Positions 53,401 to 63,082 of a stretch of 64,000 nucleotides of DNA are shown here, piece by piece. Position numbers and translations under genes: made by a program. Positions within the stretch are counted from its first letter, which is position 1. Each line of letters opens with the position of its first letter. Below the pieces are notes generated by a model. That model was not told the DNA's origin, searched no databases, and saw only the letters and a list, made by a program, of their open reading frames with translations. Where the stretch lies: positions 3,208,575 through 3,272,574 of the forward strand of contig OX419345.1 in assembly GCA_948470475.1 (NCBI GenBank), read 5' to 3'. Source of the DNA: Galaxea fascicularis (lineage: Eukaryota; Cnidaria; Anthozoa; Scleractinia; Euphylliidae).

Positions 53401-56400
53401 GGCCAATCCCCTAGCTTTTGACCGCGCGCCATTAGAAAGCAAATCTCGTAATAACCCATACGGAGAGCCTGTTTGCAGGCTAAGATTGATTTTTTTCTGA
53501 AGAAATACCGTATGGACTCTAAAAATAGCGTTTCAGAGCGTCTACATTGAAAAATATTCGGAGGGGGAAGCATGTCCCTCGACCCCCTTAGTTGCTCTCA
53601 CCTTCAGCAATTGCAGATCATGCCTCGTCTATGCCAACCGTCTGGCCACGGCCCTGACGTGGTTCTTATTTTGTAAAAAAGAGCTTGTTTATCTCTTTTT
53701 CTGACTTACCTCAACCATATTCTTTGATCTGAACGAGGTTTTGAGAGGTTGGAAGAGCTGTAGACGTACCTTTTTATCAGTGTTAGGAGTACCATTCGCA
53801 CCAACAACCTGAGATGCAGAAAAATCATGAATATTAAATTCAATCATAATTACCGGTATAAATAGACAAAGCTGTACCCAACAAAGCAAATAATTTGAAA
53901 ATGCCAATGTTTAATGCTGTGAAACAACATGGTAAATCAGATTCACATTGGACTGAGTTGAAAAAATTGCATCATGTTAATACCGGGACGTTAAAGAACC
54001 ACTAGGGAAGTAACGAACCCTGGCTGTGACCACCCCTAGTGTTGACCTTGTGTTGGTGCTTCACATAGGGATAACCTCATTGCGCCTTTTCCCCTTGGAC
54101 ATTCGAAGAAAAATTAGTGTGGTGTGGTGTGGTGTGGTGTGGTGTGGTGTGGTGTGGTGTGGTGTGGTACGGTACGGTACGGTATGGTATGGTATGGTAT
54201 GGTATGGTTAGTGTGGTACCCTCACAATATTTAAGCACAGCTTTGTTGAGGTACGTATACAAAGTTATCATCCCATCCCAAACATCCAAAGCATTAGATT
54301 ATTCTTACAGAAAATGCGCAATATAAATATTAAATATTAGATTTACGCGATTGCAAAACCGAGAAAAACCCGAAGCAGAACTTTGTAATCTTTGTAAAGT
54401 TCTAATTGTCAAATTTTGAACCAGTAAAGTTTGACGTATCGTACGTTGACGCGAAACGGGAACGCAACACGCGTGCTATGCTTTAATCGGTGTATCGATC
54501 AAAAGTCTGATAACATGTGTAGCATACAACATTTAGAACTTTTTGAGGAAAACAAACGAATGTTACCACAAATCTATTTACGTTTAGTCAGAACCTGTTT
54601 TAACCTCTAGTACTCTCGTTGGCAACTCGCAAAAACGATTTACTTGTACTGTTCAGCCGTCCACTGTTAAGCCGTTTATAGCCGGCGTAGCCTTCCGTTC
54701 ACCATCCGTTCAGTAGCTATGCGTTTTGCCGTTTGCATGGTATCCGTTAGTTTACATTTTCGCGTGGCAGGTCACAAACAGTCAGTGTGAAAATGTCAAA
54801 TTTTAGTTATGTCTAAGTGTGTTTATAAGAGACACTCAACAGATTACACCTGTAAATAGAGTCAAGCCTTTGCCAACAGCTGTCTGAAATAGTCTGTCTA
54901 AATAGGAGTTTCCTTCTTTTTCATTTTCTGGCTCTCTATGCCCAAAGACCTTCACTCCAGTTGCTGACCATAATAACCAGCTGATGACAACCTATCTGTG
55001 CTAACCTTCAGTCATGTTGAATGGCAATCCAAGATTGCTTCGTGCATATAGAGCAATGCACCGCAGCAGTACCAATGCATGAAGCATAGAGAGCAATGCC
55101 CTCGCTGCAGTACCAATGAATGAGGCATATAGAGCAATGCCCTCGCAGCAGTACCAATGAATGAGGCATATAGAACAATGCCCTCGCTGCAGTACCAATG
55201 CATGAGGCATACAATTCATTTCAAGGATTTTTCCCAACCTTTTTACACCACACTAGGTAACATCAGTGGACATGGCTACTACAGAGGCTCAACTCTGTAA
55301 ATAAATAGATAAAGAAGATGATAAACAAAGCACAATGACTTACCTTAAGAAAAGCCCATGCCACCTGGTACCAGCCTTTATCGCCTCCCTCAGCACCTTT
55401 CCTTCTTTTAGCAGCTGTCATGCTTAGGAAGTCAACAACCTAAGAGAGGGAAAAAGAACTGTATAATGGCCCAAATAAAAAATACTAATGCACCCGCTAT
55501 TACCAATTATGTGCCAGAGGGAAGGGGGAGGGGTGGAGTGAATAGACATGTTAGGTACACTAATGGGGGCACTCACGCCTCCCACTGAAATGTATCCTGC
55601 CTTTGAATTCCAGACTGAGTCTTAAGTTGGCCTATTCATATAAAGTACAAAAGGTTCTTGATCCAGCCCCAAGAATGCTACCCTTTCCATAGAAACAAAC
55701 ACTTCTCGATTACTCTGGACCTTTGATTTGGAATCTGAAGATCATACAGCTTATTCCAAAATGGCGGCCAATAAATTATTCTTTTGTTTGCATGTTTGTT
55801 AGCCCTCTTTGCCTCATTTTAACTTCAAAATTCTTTTGTGTTTTATACATGCTGATGAGGCATAAAGGGCTAATTAACATGCAAACAAAAGAATAATTTA
55901 TTGGCCGCCATTTTGGAATAAGGTCCATGGGACCATCATCAAGTCTTAAAGCTGCTCCTTTTAAGACAATGCTACATCACTTCACAGGCCAATGCAAATC
56001 TCTTTCCCCAATGAGAAATAACCAAATAATAAAAACGTTGACAAACACGTTATTGTTCTCCTGCAAGAAGCACAATTTACATGTACCTCAAAAAAGATTA
56101 TAACTTTAGGGTCTGTGTCCTGACGACTCAGGATGTAAGAGAATATTTCATTGAACAGAAGAACTTCTTCCCAGCATGGCATCAATGACCTAAAAACCAA
56201 ACAAGCATTCAGAAGAGTGTCATTTAGTTTCTGAAAACTAAAAATGGCTCTGTCCTTAAAACCAGTACTTAAATGTATGTAGGAGAAGGCTTACTTGGTG
56301 GGGAAATATAACAGAAAAGCATTGAAATTGGGATCAAGCAAAGTATTCTTGCACATGAACTAAATGTGTAGTTGACATTATTATTTCAGTCATCATAATT

Positions 56401-59400
56401 TGAATTCCCAGTAATTTTGCATCAGTTGGGATCAAAAACTTAGGAATTCTTGTAGTCCACAAAATTAGTTACATCAACATAGTATTTCTCAGTGGCAGGT
56501 TTTTCCAATCAAGAAACACATTGGACAAATTGAATCCAGTAAAGGGATCATGTACTGTCAACAAAGCATATATGGTGACATCAGAAAATAAGCAGTTATG
56601 CTGTACAATCATGTGGAAGTTACGTACTTGTATTTCTTAAAATCAAATGGTTGAGTCATCATTGGCATGATGTAATTGACAGGAGCTTCAATTTCCGTTT
56701 CATAGTAAGATGTTACACGCCGAGAACTGTTGAAAAAGCATAGTACCATAACAATCCATTCTATTTATCAAAGAGTATCCAGAGATAGACCCTTATCAAA
56801 ATATTGATGAGCAAGACTGGCACACCTAACCTAATTCCTCAAAAAGTTCTTCATGATTTGGGTTACTTTTATTTGGGTGGTGGCTTGACCCAAATCATGA
56901 ATGAAATTCCTTTCCTTGATAACAAGCTCCTGTTTCTAAGGTCTGACTACCTGTATGAATGCACCCTGCAGGGATAAGGGTTAAAAAGAGCTGCTATGGT
57001 ATGTTCCATTTGAGGTGTTAACTTGGTTTTTTCTGCTTGCTACTGAGATTATGGGTCTGAACAGTATTTATACTGTAAGGCAGGTATAGCAAATGGTAAT
57101 TGGACACATCCAGCATTCTTTAATGATTTCCAGCTTTTTAAAAGAAAGTGAAACTCTGGAAGAGTGCTACTTTGACTACATTATGTTTGTTAATACAAGA
57201 CACAGTCCTTAGAAAAATCAGCCCTTATAAACTAAATAAAAAGATCTGTTGTTTACCTGTCAGATTTCTTGACATATTGTCCTGTATCCATATCTACCAC
57301 ATGAACTCTCACCATGGGATGTGATATACAGATGTCAGGTTTAAGTTTGTCGGCACGATGGACAGTAACAGAGAGAATGTAGCCATCATCAGATCGTTTC
57401 TTTACAACTTCTATCGGCTGCTCTGTATCTGGATCTTTGTTGAGGTTCCAGACAAAGAACAAACTTATACTTTCAGTGAAATAAGGAACCAGTCATTATT
57501 TATGTAGGGGGGAGGAGGGAAAATATTTTGATAGATGAAAATTTTTGCCAGGACCTCCCTCCTCAGGTTTAAAAATGGCAAGTAGCCCCCTCTTAATTCA
57601 ATATTTAATTGATGACCCTCCATTTATATATCTTCTAAAGTTGCCATCACAAAATTAGCAATCAAGGCCTCCCTTTTCAGATGCTGGACACCAAATATTA
57701 AACCCTGGAAGATATATATTTTTTTCCAAGGTGGAAGTAATATTTTTTGTGCTATGTTATTCATGTTTTATTACTCATGGGCTATTGAATACACAAATAT
57801 TTTGTTAATTTTGACATTAAATGCAGCCAAAATCAAACACTGAAACAGGCTGATCTGGATTTGTCTTTTATTAAAGTGTGAAATATTAAAGCAATGAAGT
57901 TTATGACAATATTCTTCTAACTGGGTTGTCCATCTTCACCACCTGGATCTTTGACATTAATTTATTTTGTAAAAGCAATGCCATTTGCAAAAGCACAGAC
58001 AAGACCCCTTGCAAAACCTAAAAAATAATGACCCCCCTATTAATTATTCATAAAAAAGTTAGTCCACCCCCCCTCTAGCAAATCTAAAACAGCCTTGACC
58101 CCCCTCTCTACATAAATAATGACCGGTCCCTAAGTTACACCCAATCGATACAATGAAAAAATAACATGCCTCAGTCTGTAAATAACGATACTCAAGGTTT
58201 TATCTAGAAGAGTGTCCGGCATTGAACACCCACCGTTAGAAGAAATGCAAGGAAAAGTCTGGCTAAATACCTGATGACACTATACCCTAATTGTCATTAT
58301 TCTCATGGGATTTGAGAGTTAACATTAAAGGCTGGGTGAGGAATTTTCAATGAATATCCCCAGGTACTTTTATATACACACTGCAGTGGCTACAACACTA
58401 TAGCTGGAATCCCTACCTTAGTTGAAAATCAGAGACAGCCTTGGGGTTACAAACTATACATGAAAATCATCCTAAACTGGCTCCCTTTAAAATTACCGGC
58501 ATTTGCAAAGTTAAAAAAAAAACCATCCTATTCGTTAAGTCAAGTTCTTGAAAAAACTATGCTATGAAAATTACGCCTGTGGAAGAACAAAACTATTTAA
58601 TTTCTAAAAGGCTCAGGTAGACCAGCCTGAGAAAATTTTCTTCTTTGAATTCAAAGCAGATAGAAGAATATGTGAAATTACCATGAAGTCTTCTCCTAAC
58701 TTTTGTTCTTTTTTTCTTGGGAGTAACTGATGAGGTTTGACCAGACTGTGGATGGAATGATTTTGTTACTCATAAGAACTAACAGCTAAATCTGTTCCCT
58801 TCGAGTTGAATTGAGAAGTCATTAAACAAACATGCAAGTCCTTGAAATGAAACACATTTTGTTAATAAACCTCAGAAGGCAGCTTGTGTCATCTGTGAAT
58901 CATATTTACCAATTTGTAAGTTCCTAGTTTTCGTGTTCCTTTATTTCATTTATTTTTCAGATGCATGTAAGTCCCGTAGGATCACATGGCAACAAATAAA
59001 GCTAAAATATGAACCATTTCATTAATTAAGAGGGGAATACTCAAAGAAAATCAGAGTCTGCTGGAAAATTTAAGGAGACCATAAAACAAAAGGTTAGATG
59101 CATTGACCATGGAGTGTACCATGAGTAATGAATAGACACATTTAATAGACTTTCTTTGAATGGCAACTATTTGAACACCACTTGAAGGTATGGAGTTAAG
59201 TCTGAGGGGCATATTTTGTGTTATATATCACACAATACAAAAGAAAAGAAAGAAAAGAAGAGGAAAATGCAAAGGATACTTACAGTAGAGGGTGAAGGAC
59301 TGAGCCTTCCAGGGGAGATTGGTCATGGGTAGGAAAGAATGAAACAGAGAGAAGAGTATGAAAGTCAAACATCACAAGTCAAAGGGGAGAGTGGAGTTAT

Positions 59401-62400
59401 GGGAGTGGGCGAGAAGGTAGGATACAAAACAGGGGTTGAAGAGGTTGGGCAGATGCAGTGAAATGGCAGAAAGAAAGGCTGAGAATTAAAGAGAGAGAAA
59501 AAGGAAGAGGGAACAGGGTATTGTTGAGTTAAGGCATAGGGAAAAGAGAGGGAGTGACATGAAACAGGGAGGACATAGAGAGAGGAACAAAAACAATGGG
59601 AAAGTGGACAAGAGACAAATTTAAATTAGGTGAAAATGTAAAGCCATCACTACATGAGTGATTACTTGCTGTGAAAATCATACAAGTAGCCACCCTCGTG
59701 CAAGTGCTGCAATGGCAGCAGCTAAAAATTCACAGAAAAAAATTGCAAGAAATTCATGAATGAGTTAACTTTTCCCAACAAAATCACAGATTTTGTCAGT
59801 CATGCAGCCATCAATGTGCCGGCAACACAACAATTTCCAGAAAAAATCGCATCACCATTGCAAGCAAAAAATTACTTCTGTAGCTGCGGCTTAAAGGATG
59901 GGTAACACAAGACTAGTACATTGCACAACTGTAGTCTGCAGGGAATAGGGTGACAGAAAAAAGATCAGAACTTACATTATCTCCTTCCATGGCTGCATCA
60001 TTCTCAAATCCAGGATTTTCTTTTGCATTTTCTCCATCAGTGACAGGTTCTGGAGTCTTGGGTTTTCTCCTTCTTCGTGGTTTGTCTTGTGAGCCATCTG
60101 GAGTGTCTTGTTCACTAAAAAAGTCCACATTTTCAGAAATTATTCTCTTCATTGGCTTCCAATACATTATCGCATCATATGTAAAATTCTACTCATCACT
60201 TACAAGGCTTTTAACAATCTGGCACCATTGTACATCTATGGTCTACTCACACCTTACATTCATACATACATACTTTATTGGCTCCTCCCCACAGGGCTTT
60301 TCAGAGTCAATTTTACATTACAAAACCAAGGTGGCTGCCTTACAAAATTTTAAAGGGGCCCTTGGAGGTATGTAAACGCTGAGAACTTAGGAGCCCAACA
60401 TATGAAGTGAAAGGAGTTGCTGTGAAAAATTAAGGCCCCCAGAGCTACTCTTTGGGTGCCCCAGGCTACTGGGCTCCTGTTAGGCAACAGCCTTGCAAAA
60501 TTAAAACTGTAAAGTACATGACAATGATGAAAGAAGACAAGGTTGATAAAATTAAGTAAAACAGTCATTAAGAAGCTTTTGCCTGAGTAAGCGCTTAAAC
60601 TCTGTCACAGATTGGCTAAGTTTGAGCACAGGCTGCAACTCATTCCACAGAGAGGTTGCTCTATATTGAAAGGTCCTTTGACCACTAACAGTGCAGAAGA
60701 GTGGTATGTTCAAAAGTTGAGAGTTTCTGGTATTCCTTGTCAAGACAGCTGATCTTCTGATGAGATTAGATGTCAAATACTAAACACTAGGGCATTTATA
60801 ACCATGTTTACCAAAAATATGCTTAATGCAGTTAATTTGGACTAATCGAGACACCCATGAGGATACAGTGGAAACAATATGCTCATTATATGTTAAATTA
60901 GAGTCCACTGTGACACCAAGGTCTCTCACAGCCTTAACAGGCTCAAGTTCCTTCCCCAATAGAAATGGCCTTAATTCACTATAGTAACCTTAGCAGTCAT
61001 TTGCCGGCTGCCAGTAAAAGCTGATTATCAAAGCACTAATTCCGAATACTTAATAAGTCCTTAGTCATCTTTGCTATTGCATCAGCTACATTCATCTAAT
61101 CACACCTTACAGTTGTACATTCCATCTCATTAACTATGTTCATCATCCAAAAATCTGCTTGTTATTCTGTAATTTAATTTGATGACATACGGTGCAAAAT
61201 CTTTTTCTGTGGCAGCCCTGCACTCTGGAACACTCTGCCGTCTGACATTAAGAACAGCTCCTCAGTGTCTGTTTTTATAACTTTACCATTTTCTTTTTGC
61301 TCTTTTTAAGCACTTTTGGACTTTAAGAATACTAGCCCTATATAAATAATTTATTATTATTGTTATAATTATTATTATTATTTATTATTAGAATATGCTT
61401 AAACAAAATAATAAAGAATACATAAACCTATAATTGTACATGTACATCAATTATATGATTATCATTTATTACCTAGTCAGTGCTCTTGTCTTTTTATGCT
61501 TTGGTCTTTTAGGAGTACTCAGCTGATCTGCCTTTTCAGTGCTCAATCCAGCTGGCTCTGTTAAGGAACCTTCCAATAACTCCTTATAGCTTTGCTTGTT
61601 TTCTTTTCCCTTTAGTCTGGGATCATCTAAACATCAAAATTGACAAATACTCAAAATCATGATTAACTGCTGAAACATCAGATTCTCTGGATTCCCTAAC
61701 TGGTAAGAGAGGAAAAAGTTCTTGTGGAACTGGCAACTAAGATTAAAATAATAATATTTTCCTCATTGATATGTTTTAAATTTAGTTGGGATATGGGGCT
61801 AACTATCAACTAACTAACAATGTCCTGGTCAACAATAATCTTGAACAACAAAGCTTCTTAGGGCCTGATTACATGGCGAATTTCAGCCCAGCTTCTGAAA
61901 CAAATCCGCTTAAAATCAAATTGTCGGTTACATGGAGAGTGATTCAGCCTGGGGCGCAATTCAGCCCAGGCTGAAAATCCTAGCCCGGTTTGCTCAAACC
62001 GGGCTAGGATTTTCAGCCCGGGCAAACGGGCCAGAAAATCTGAAAAAATCTCATGTAATCGAAATGGAATTTCAGCCCGGGGTGAATAGTGAGCTAGGAC
62101 ATGCGCAGTGATTTTGTTTTCCAGGAAACAAGATGGCTGCTGCTAGTAGGAAGGAAAAGCTAATATTTCAGCCCGGGCTGAAATTCGCCATGTAATCGGG
62201 CCCTTAGTACCTTCTCTGTAAAGATTTGCTTGTAGAAGATTTTCCTCTGATTGTGTTGAGGTTTTAGCAATAGGACGTCCTGATTTGATTGTCTCAAGCT
62301 GGAGAGGAAAATTTAAAACATGTTGTGTCAAGACAATAAAAAAGACAGGATTCCAAAGTATGTAAATGCTAACCCTTGTTACAGCATGAGATCACCCCTA

Positions 62401-63082
62401 ATGAAGAAAATAGGTAAGAGTGTCAAAATGCTGGGCAGTGACCTGTAACTTTTTAAGTTACATTGATTGATCTTCAACCCAAAGAAGCATCAAACCATCT
62501 CTGTCTAAACTAAACTAGTGCAGTTTAAACTGGCTCACATCTATTTATCTCCCCAGCATGATGGGCCAACTCCACCAGGATGTGCTGGAATGGACAAGGA
62601 AGAAGGCAGATAAAAAGCATAACATAACGTACTGTAGCATCAAAACACAAAGCTTGGGGAAAGCCATTATGAGGCTTTTAACTATAACTGATACCTGCAA
62701 TATTAATGTAAATACAGGTGAACAATAAAACGCCATCTTTCTTTCAAAAGGTCTTACCACTGCATCACTTGTGTGAGTTCTTTTCTTTTTCTTTTTTTTC
62801 CTGGTCTCTTGTGAACTAAGAAATCAAATATACAAAGAAACAAAGGTGAGTCAAAATTCAATGTACCCTAATCTTAACGAACTTCATAAAAAATATGAAT
62901 CTGAGGACATTAGATTCTGCAAGGTACCGGTATAATGTTCACTCAGTGTCTACTAAATTAGAAACTTACAATGTTTTCTCAAACACACCTGTCATCAGCA
63001 ACAGCATCCTGAAGAAATGACTCAAATCTAGCTTGAGTCTGTTGGCGTGCCTTCAGCACTCTAGAGCTCTCATTAGATAATA
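38736..63082 (-). CDS. AHI1: Jouberin (Abelson helper integration site 1 homologue), nearly complete
   Basis: Scaffold of the ciliary transition zone and basal body; human AHI1 is mutated in Joubert syndrome. About 1,200 codons are visible (human 1196). Exons 5' to 3': 62989-63082, 62758-62815, 62211-62298, 61473-61626, 59976-60114, (59284-59305 tentative), 57257-57434, 56628-56726, 56087-56189, 55344-55439, 53710-53808, 52212-52337, 51769-51833, 51617-51668, 50541-50626, 50281-50335, 49986-50101, 49031-49199, 47917-47977, 46709-46810, 46025-46077, 45109-45337, 44316-44456, 43346-43524, 42983-43264, 42248-42395, 41752-41816, 41497-41592, 40846-41008, 40373-40461, 39695-39783, 38736-38835. All phases agree except around 57257-59976. 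The order is Lys-rich N-terminus, conserved middle domain ([20 protein letters not shown]), WD40 propeller, Ser/Pro/Thr-rich linker, SH3, basic tail. The start codon is not in the recognised exons. Confidence 0.95.
39004..39250 (+). repeat. tRNA-derived SINE, family C, diverged copy
   Basis: Head GTTAGCTCATTTGGTAGAAC and GGTCGTGGGTTGAATTC correspond to tRNA boxes A and B. It resembles the better preserved copy at 43727-43915 (ACCGGTATCGC against ACCAGTATCGCA, and the AACTGCGATGATCA part). It lies in the last AHI1 intron. Confidence 0.6.
40846..41008 (-). other. AHI1: AHI1 SH3 domain exon
   Basis: A single exon encodes a complete SH3 core: [17 protein letters not shown] (ALYDY-type loop), NENWWMGEL (the paired Trp of the ligand groove) and GYFPSNYV. 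Human jouberin has its SH3 at the same place after the WD40 region. Confidence 0.93.
42645..42900 (+). repeat. tRNA-derived SINE, family B copy 2
   Basis: Copy of the element at 12868-13138: AGCGCTCGCCTTCCACCAAT, GGGTTCGATTCCTGGACTCG, GAGAGGTTTTTCTCCGGGTA, ending TTTGATTTGATTTGATTTG and, after a short spacer, AAAGTTATTATTATT. Its box B is closer to consensus than in copy 1. It lies in an AHI1 intron, antisense to the gene. Confidence 0.85.
43727..43915 (+). repeat. tRNA-derived SINE, family C
   Basis: The head GGCTTTATAGCTCAGTTGGT and GAGGTCATGGGTTCAAACCC keep tRNA boxes A and B. The body CAACTGCGAGGATCAG and the TTTGATTTCATTTGAG tail are shared in part with 39004-39250. AHI1 intron, antisense. 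Confidence 0.75.
46506..46695. mobile_element. Foldback element in AHI1 intron
   Basis: AGAAATAAAAAACATGTTCT on the left pairs with a diverged complement ending GTGTTTTCTATTTCTT on the right; ATCGAGTTATAGAAACA mirrors TTTCAATAACTCGAT. About 190 bp, ending 14 bp before the 46709-46810 exon. Confidence 0.6.
47270..47460. mobile_element. Foldback element in AHI1 intron
   Basis: GCAATAGAAAACGTTTTCC on the left is mirrored by GAAAAACGTTTTCTATTGC on the right; inner arms pair TGCATAGCCTGATGTAAACA with its near complement, and GAGAATTCGAGACAGTTATG with CATAACTGTCGAGAATTCTC. Related in style to 46506-46695. Confidence 0.75.
48618..48775. repeat. Degenerate tandem repeat, about 24 bp unit, six to seven copies
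   Basis: Repeats of the type GGGCAAAACCGGTTTGGGT, with AAAACCGGTTT as the best conserved core, in an AHI1 intron. The AACCGGTT core is itself palindromic. Confidence 0.75.
49439..49960 (+). repeat. Dispersed repeat (GTGATTAGCATGTAA family), copy interrupted by a MITE
   Basis: The left part (TTTACCTCCCAGAAGAGATT, AGCATGTAACGTCTCC) and the right part (TCAGTACATCGTCCAGAAGA, GAGGGTGTTATCTTTAAC) correspond to one continuous sequence at 52617-52770. The MITE at 49486-49858 sits between them. Confidence 0.75.
49482..49862. mobile_element. TTAA-flanked MITE nested in an older repeat
   Basis: 373 bp (49486-49858) bounded by TTAA at 49482-49485 and 49859-49862. Terminal inverted repeats: AGGAGCTACGTCACG on the left, CGTGACATAGCTCCT on the right. 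The uninterrupted relative at 52617-52770 shows where it inserted. TTAA choice is like piggyBac; no transposase is present. Confidence 0.8.
50940..51353. mobile_element. Large foldback, arms about 150 bp
   Basis: The left arm (CACAGGCAGCCCAATCTTGG, TGTGTCATCAAAAGTTGATA, ACCTAGAATTTCAACGAACC, AATAAAGGCTTCCTACCTTA) is mirrored on the right with few mismatches. The central spacer is about 110 bp. AHI1 intron between exons 51617-51668 and 50541-50626. No coding sequence. Confidence 0.85.
52463..52610. mobile_element. Near-perfect palindromic element, about 148 bp
   Basis: CATATTCGTATTCTCGGTAT, GAACTGGATCTAGCATGAA and GGAGGCTCTTG on the left are mirrored on the right; arms of about 65 bp with a tiny central loop. 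AHI1 intron. Confidence 0.85.
52617..52770 (+). repeat. Dispersed repeat (GTGATTAGCATGTAA family), intact copy
   Basis: CCCAGAAGTGATTAGCATGT, CATTGTCCAGCAGACAGGTA, ATGAGAATAGACAAACTTAT and GAGGGTGTTATCTTGATA. It serves as the empty-site reference for the interrupted copy at 49439-49960. Confidence 0.7.
53115..53485. mobile_element. Foldback element containing a tandem array
   Basis: Ends TAGCCTGCAAACAGGCTCTT and, on the right, the complement of TTAGCCTGCAAACAGGCTCT. Inner sequence of the left arm (TTGCTCTTGAATGGCGCGCG) is mirrored on the right by CGCGCGCCATTAGAAAGCAA. The left arm contains the 63-bp array at 53142-53393. Confidence 0.75.
53142..53393 (+). repeat. 63-bp tandem repeat, four copies
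   Basis: GGGTATTCCGAGAGATGG starts at 53142, 53205, 53268 and 53331. Copies are almost identical (T to A at 53286, last copy GGTCAAAGC). Because 63 is divisible by three, several frames stay open on both strands; these are by-products of the repeat. Confidence 0.92.
53985..54208 (+). repeat. SINE family A, 3' half, with pentanucleotide microsatellite tail
   Basis: 53985-54116 matches the 3' part of the SINE at 29107-29482 (GACGTTAAAGAACCACTAGG, CCCTGGCTGTGACCACCCCT). It then runs into GGTGT repeats changing to GGTAC and GGTAT units (54117-54208). The tRNA-like head is missing, as in a 5'-truncated retroposed copy. Confidence 0.85.
55047..55213. repeat. 41-bp tandem repeat, about four copies
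   Basis: Units of about 40-41 bp with GAGCAATGCCCTCGCTGCAG and TACCAATGAATGAGGCATAT, starting near 55051, 55091, 55132 and 55173, in an AHI1 intron. Open frames on the minus strand reflect the repeat, not a gene. Confidence 0.9.
55751..55922. mobile_element. Foldback element, about 172 bp
   Basis: TTATTCCAAAATGGCGGCCA, ATAAATTATTCTTTTGTTTG and CATGTTTGTTAGCCCTCTTT are mirrored with minimal change on the right. AHI1 intron. Confidence 0.85.
57482..58133. mobile_element. Inverted-repeat MITE with TAA duplication
   Basis: Element 57485-58130, left end GGAACCAGTCATTATTTATG, right end complement of GGGACCGGTCATTATTTATG, flanked by TAA at 57482-57484 and 58131-58133. A 3-bp TWA duplication is typical of PIF/Harbinger-type transposons; that is inference. 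It sits about 50 bp upstream of the AHI1 exon ending at 57434. Confidence 0.75.
59284..59305 (-). other. AHI1: Candidate 22-nt microexon of AHI1
   Basis: AHI1 exon 59976-60114 ends in phase 0 but the best start of the next exon (57434) needs one base before it. A 22-nt piece with AG before it and a strong GTAAGTATCC donor after it supplies that phase, coding AQSFTLY plus one base. Transcript evidence would be needed; a different acceptor for the 57257 exon is the alternative. Confidence 0.35.
60118..61390 (+). mobile_element. Plus-strand LINE 3' fragment, split by a second LINE
   Basis: 60130-60258 encodes [20 protein letters not shown] and GLLTPY, and after the interruption 61190-61300 encodes [20 protein letters not shown], both typical of the C-terminal region of CR1/L2-type LINE ORF2. 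The 3' end has CTATATAAATAATTTATTATTATT. Frames are broken. It begins within about 15 bp of the AHI1 splice acceptor at 60115. Confidence 0.75.
60247..61111 (-). mobile_element. Minus-strand 5'-truncated LINE inserted in the first LINE, 12-bp target duplication
   Basis: The 841-bp insert (60259-61099) is flanked by TCACACCTTACA at 60247-60258 and 61100-61111. Its minus strand encodes [20 protein letters not shown] and then [20 protein letters not shown], the thumb and tail parts of a LINE reverse transcriptase protein, with [10 protein letters not shown] at the end. The 3' end has AATAAAGTATGTATGTATGAATG. Reading across the site restores the host LINE frame (LLTPYSCT). Confidence 0.85.
61858..62206. 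mobile_element. MITE abutting an AHI1 splice donor, TTA duplication
   Basis: Element 61861-62203 (343 bp) with ends GGGCCTGATTACATGGCGAA and its near-perfect inverted copy, flanked by TTA at 61858-61860 and 62204-62206. Inside, CCTAGCCCGGTTTGCTCAAA and its complement form a second palindrome. The right end lies 7 bp from the AHI1 exon boundary at 62211, so the donor context is GTAC plus element-flank sequence. Confidence 0.85.

Noticed and set aside
53060..53414. Three overlapping open frames of about 100 codons on both strands with repeated peptide motifs
   Set aside because: They are produced by four 63-bp tandem copies inside a foldback element; 63 is divisible by three, so stops are absent by repetition.
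54117..54208. CRISPR-like or telomere-like array
   Set aside because: It is a simple pentanucleotide microsatellite at a SINE tail; there are no spacers and the unit is not a telomere repeat.
55001..55237. Minus-strand frames with repeated Cys/Ile/Trp motifs resembling a repeat protein
   Set aside because: Frames of a 41-bp tandem repeat in an AHI1 intron; no start context or splice signal supports coding.
59221..59640. Long purine-rich tract as a possible structured RNA
   Set aside because: It is low-complexity A/G-rich intron sequence with no conserved pairing visible.
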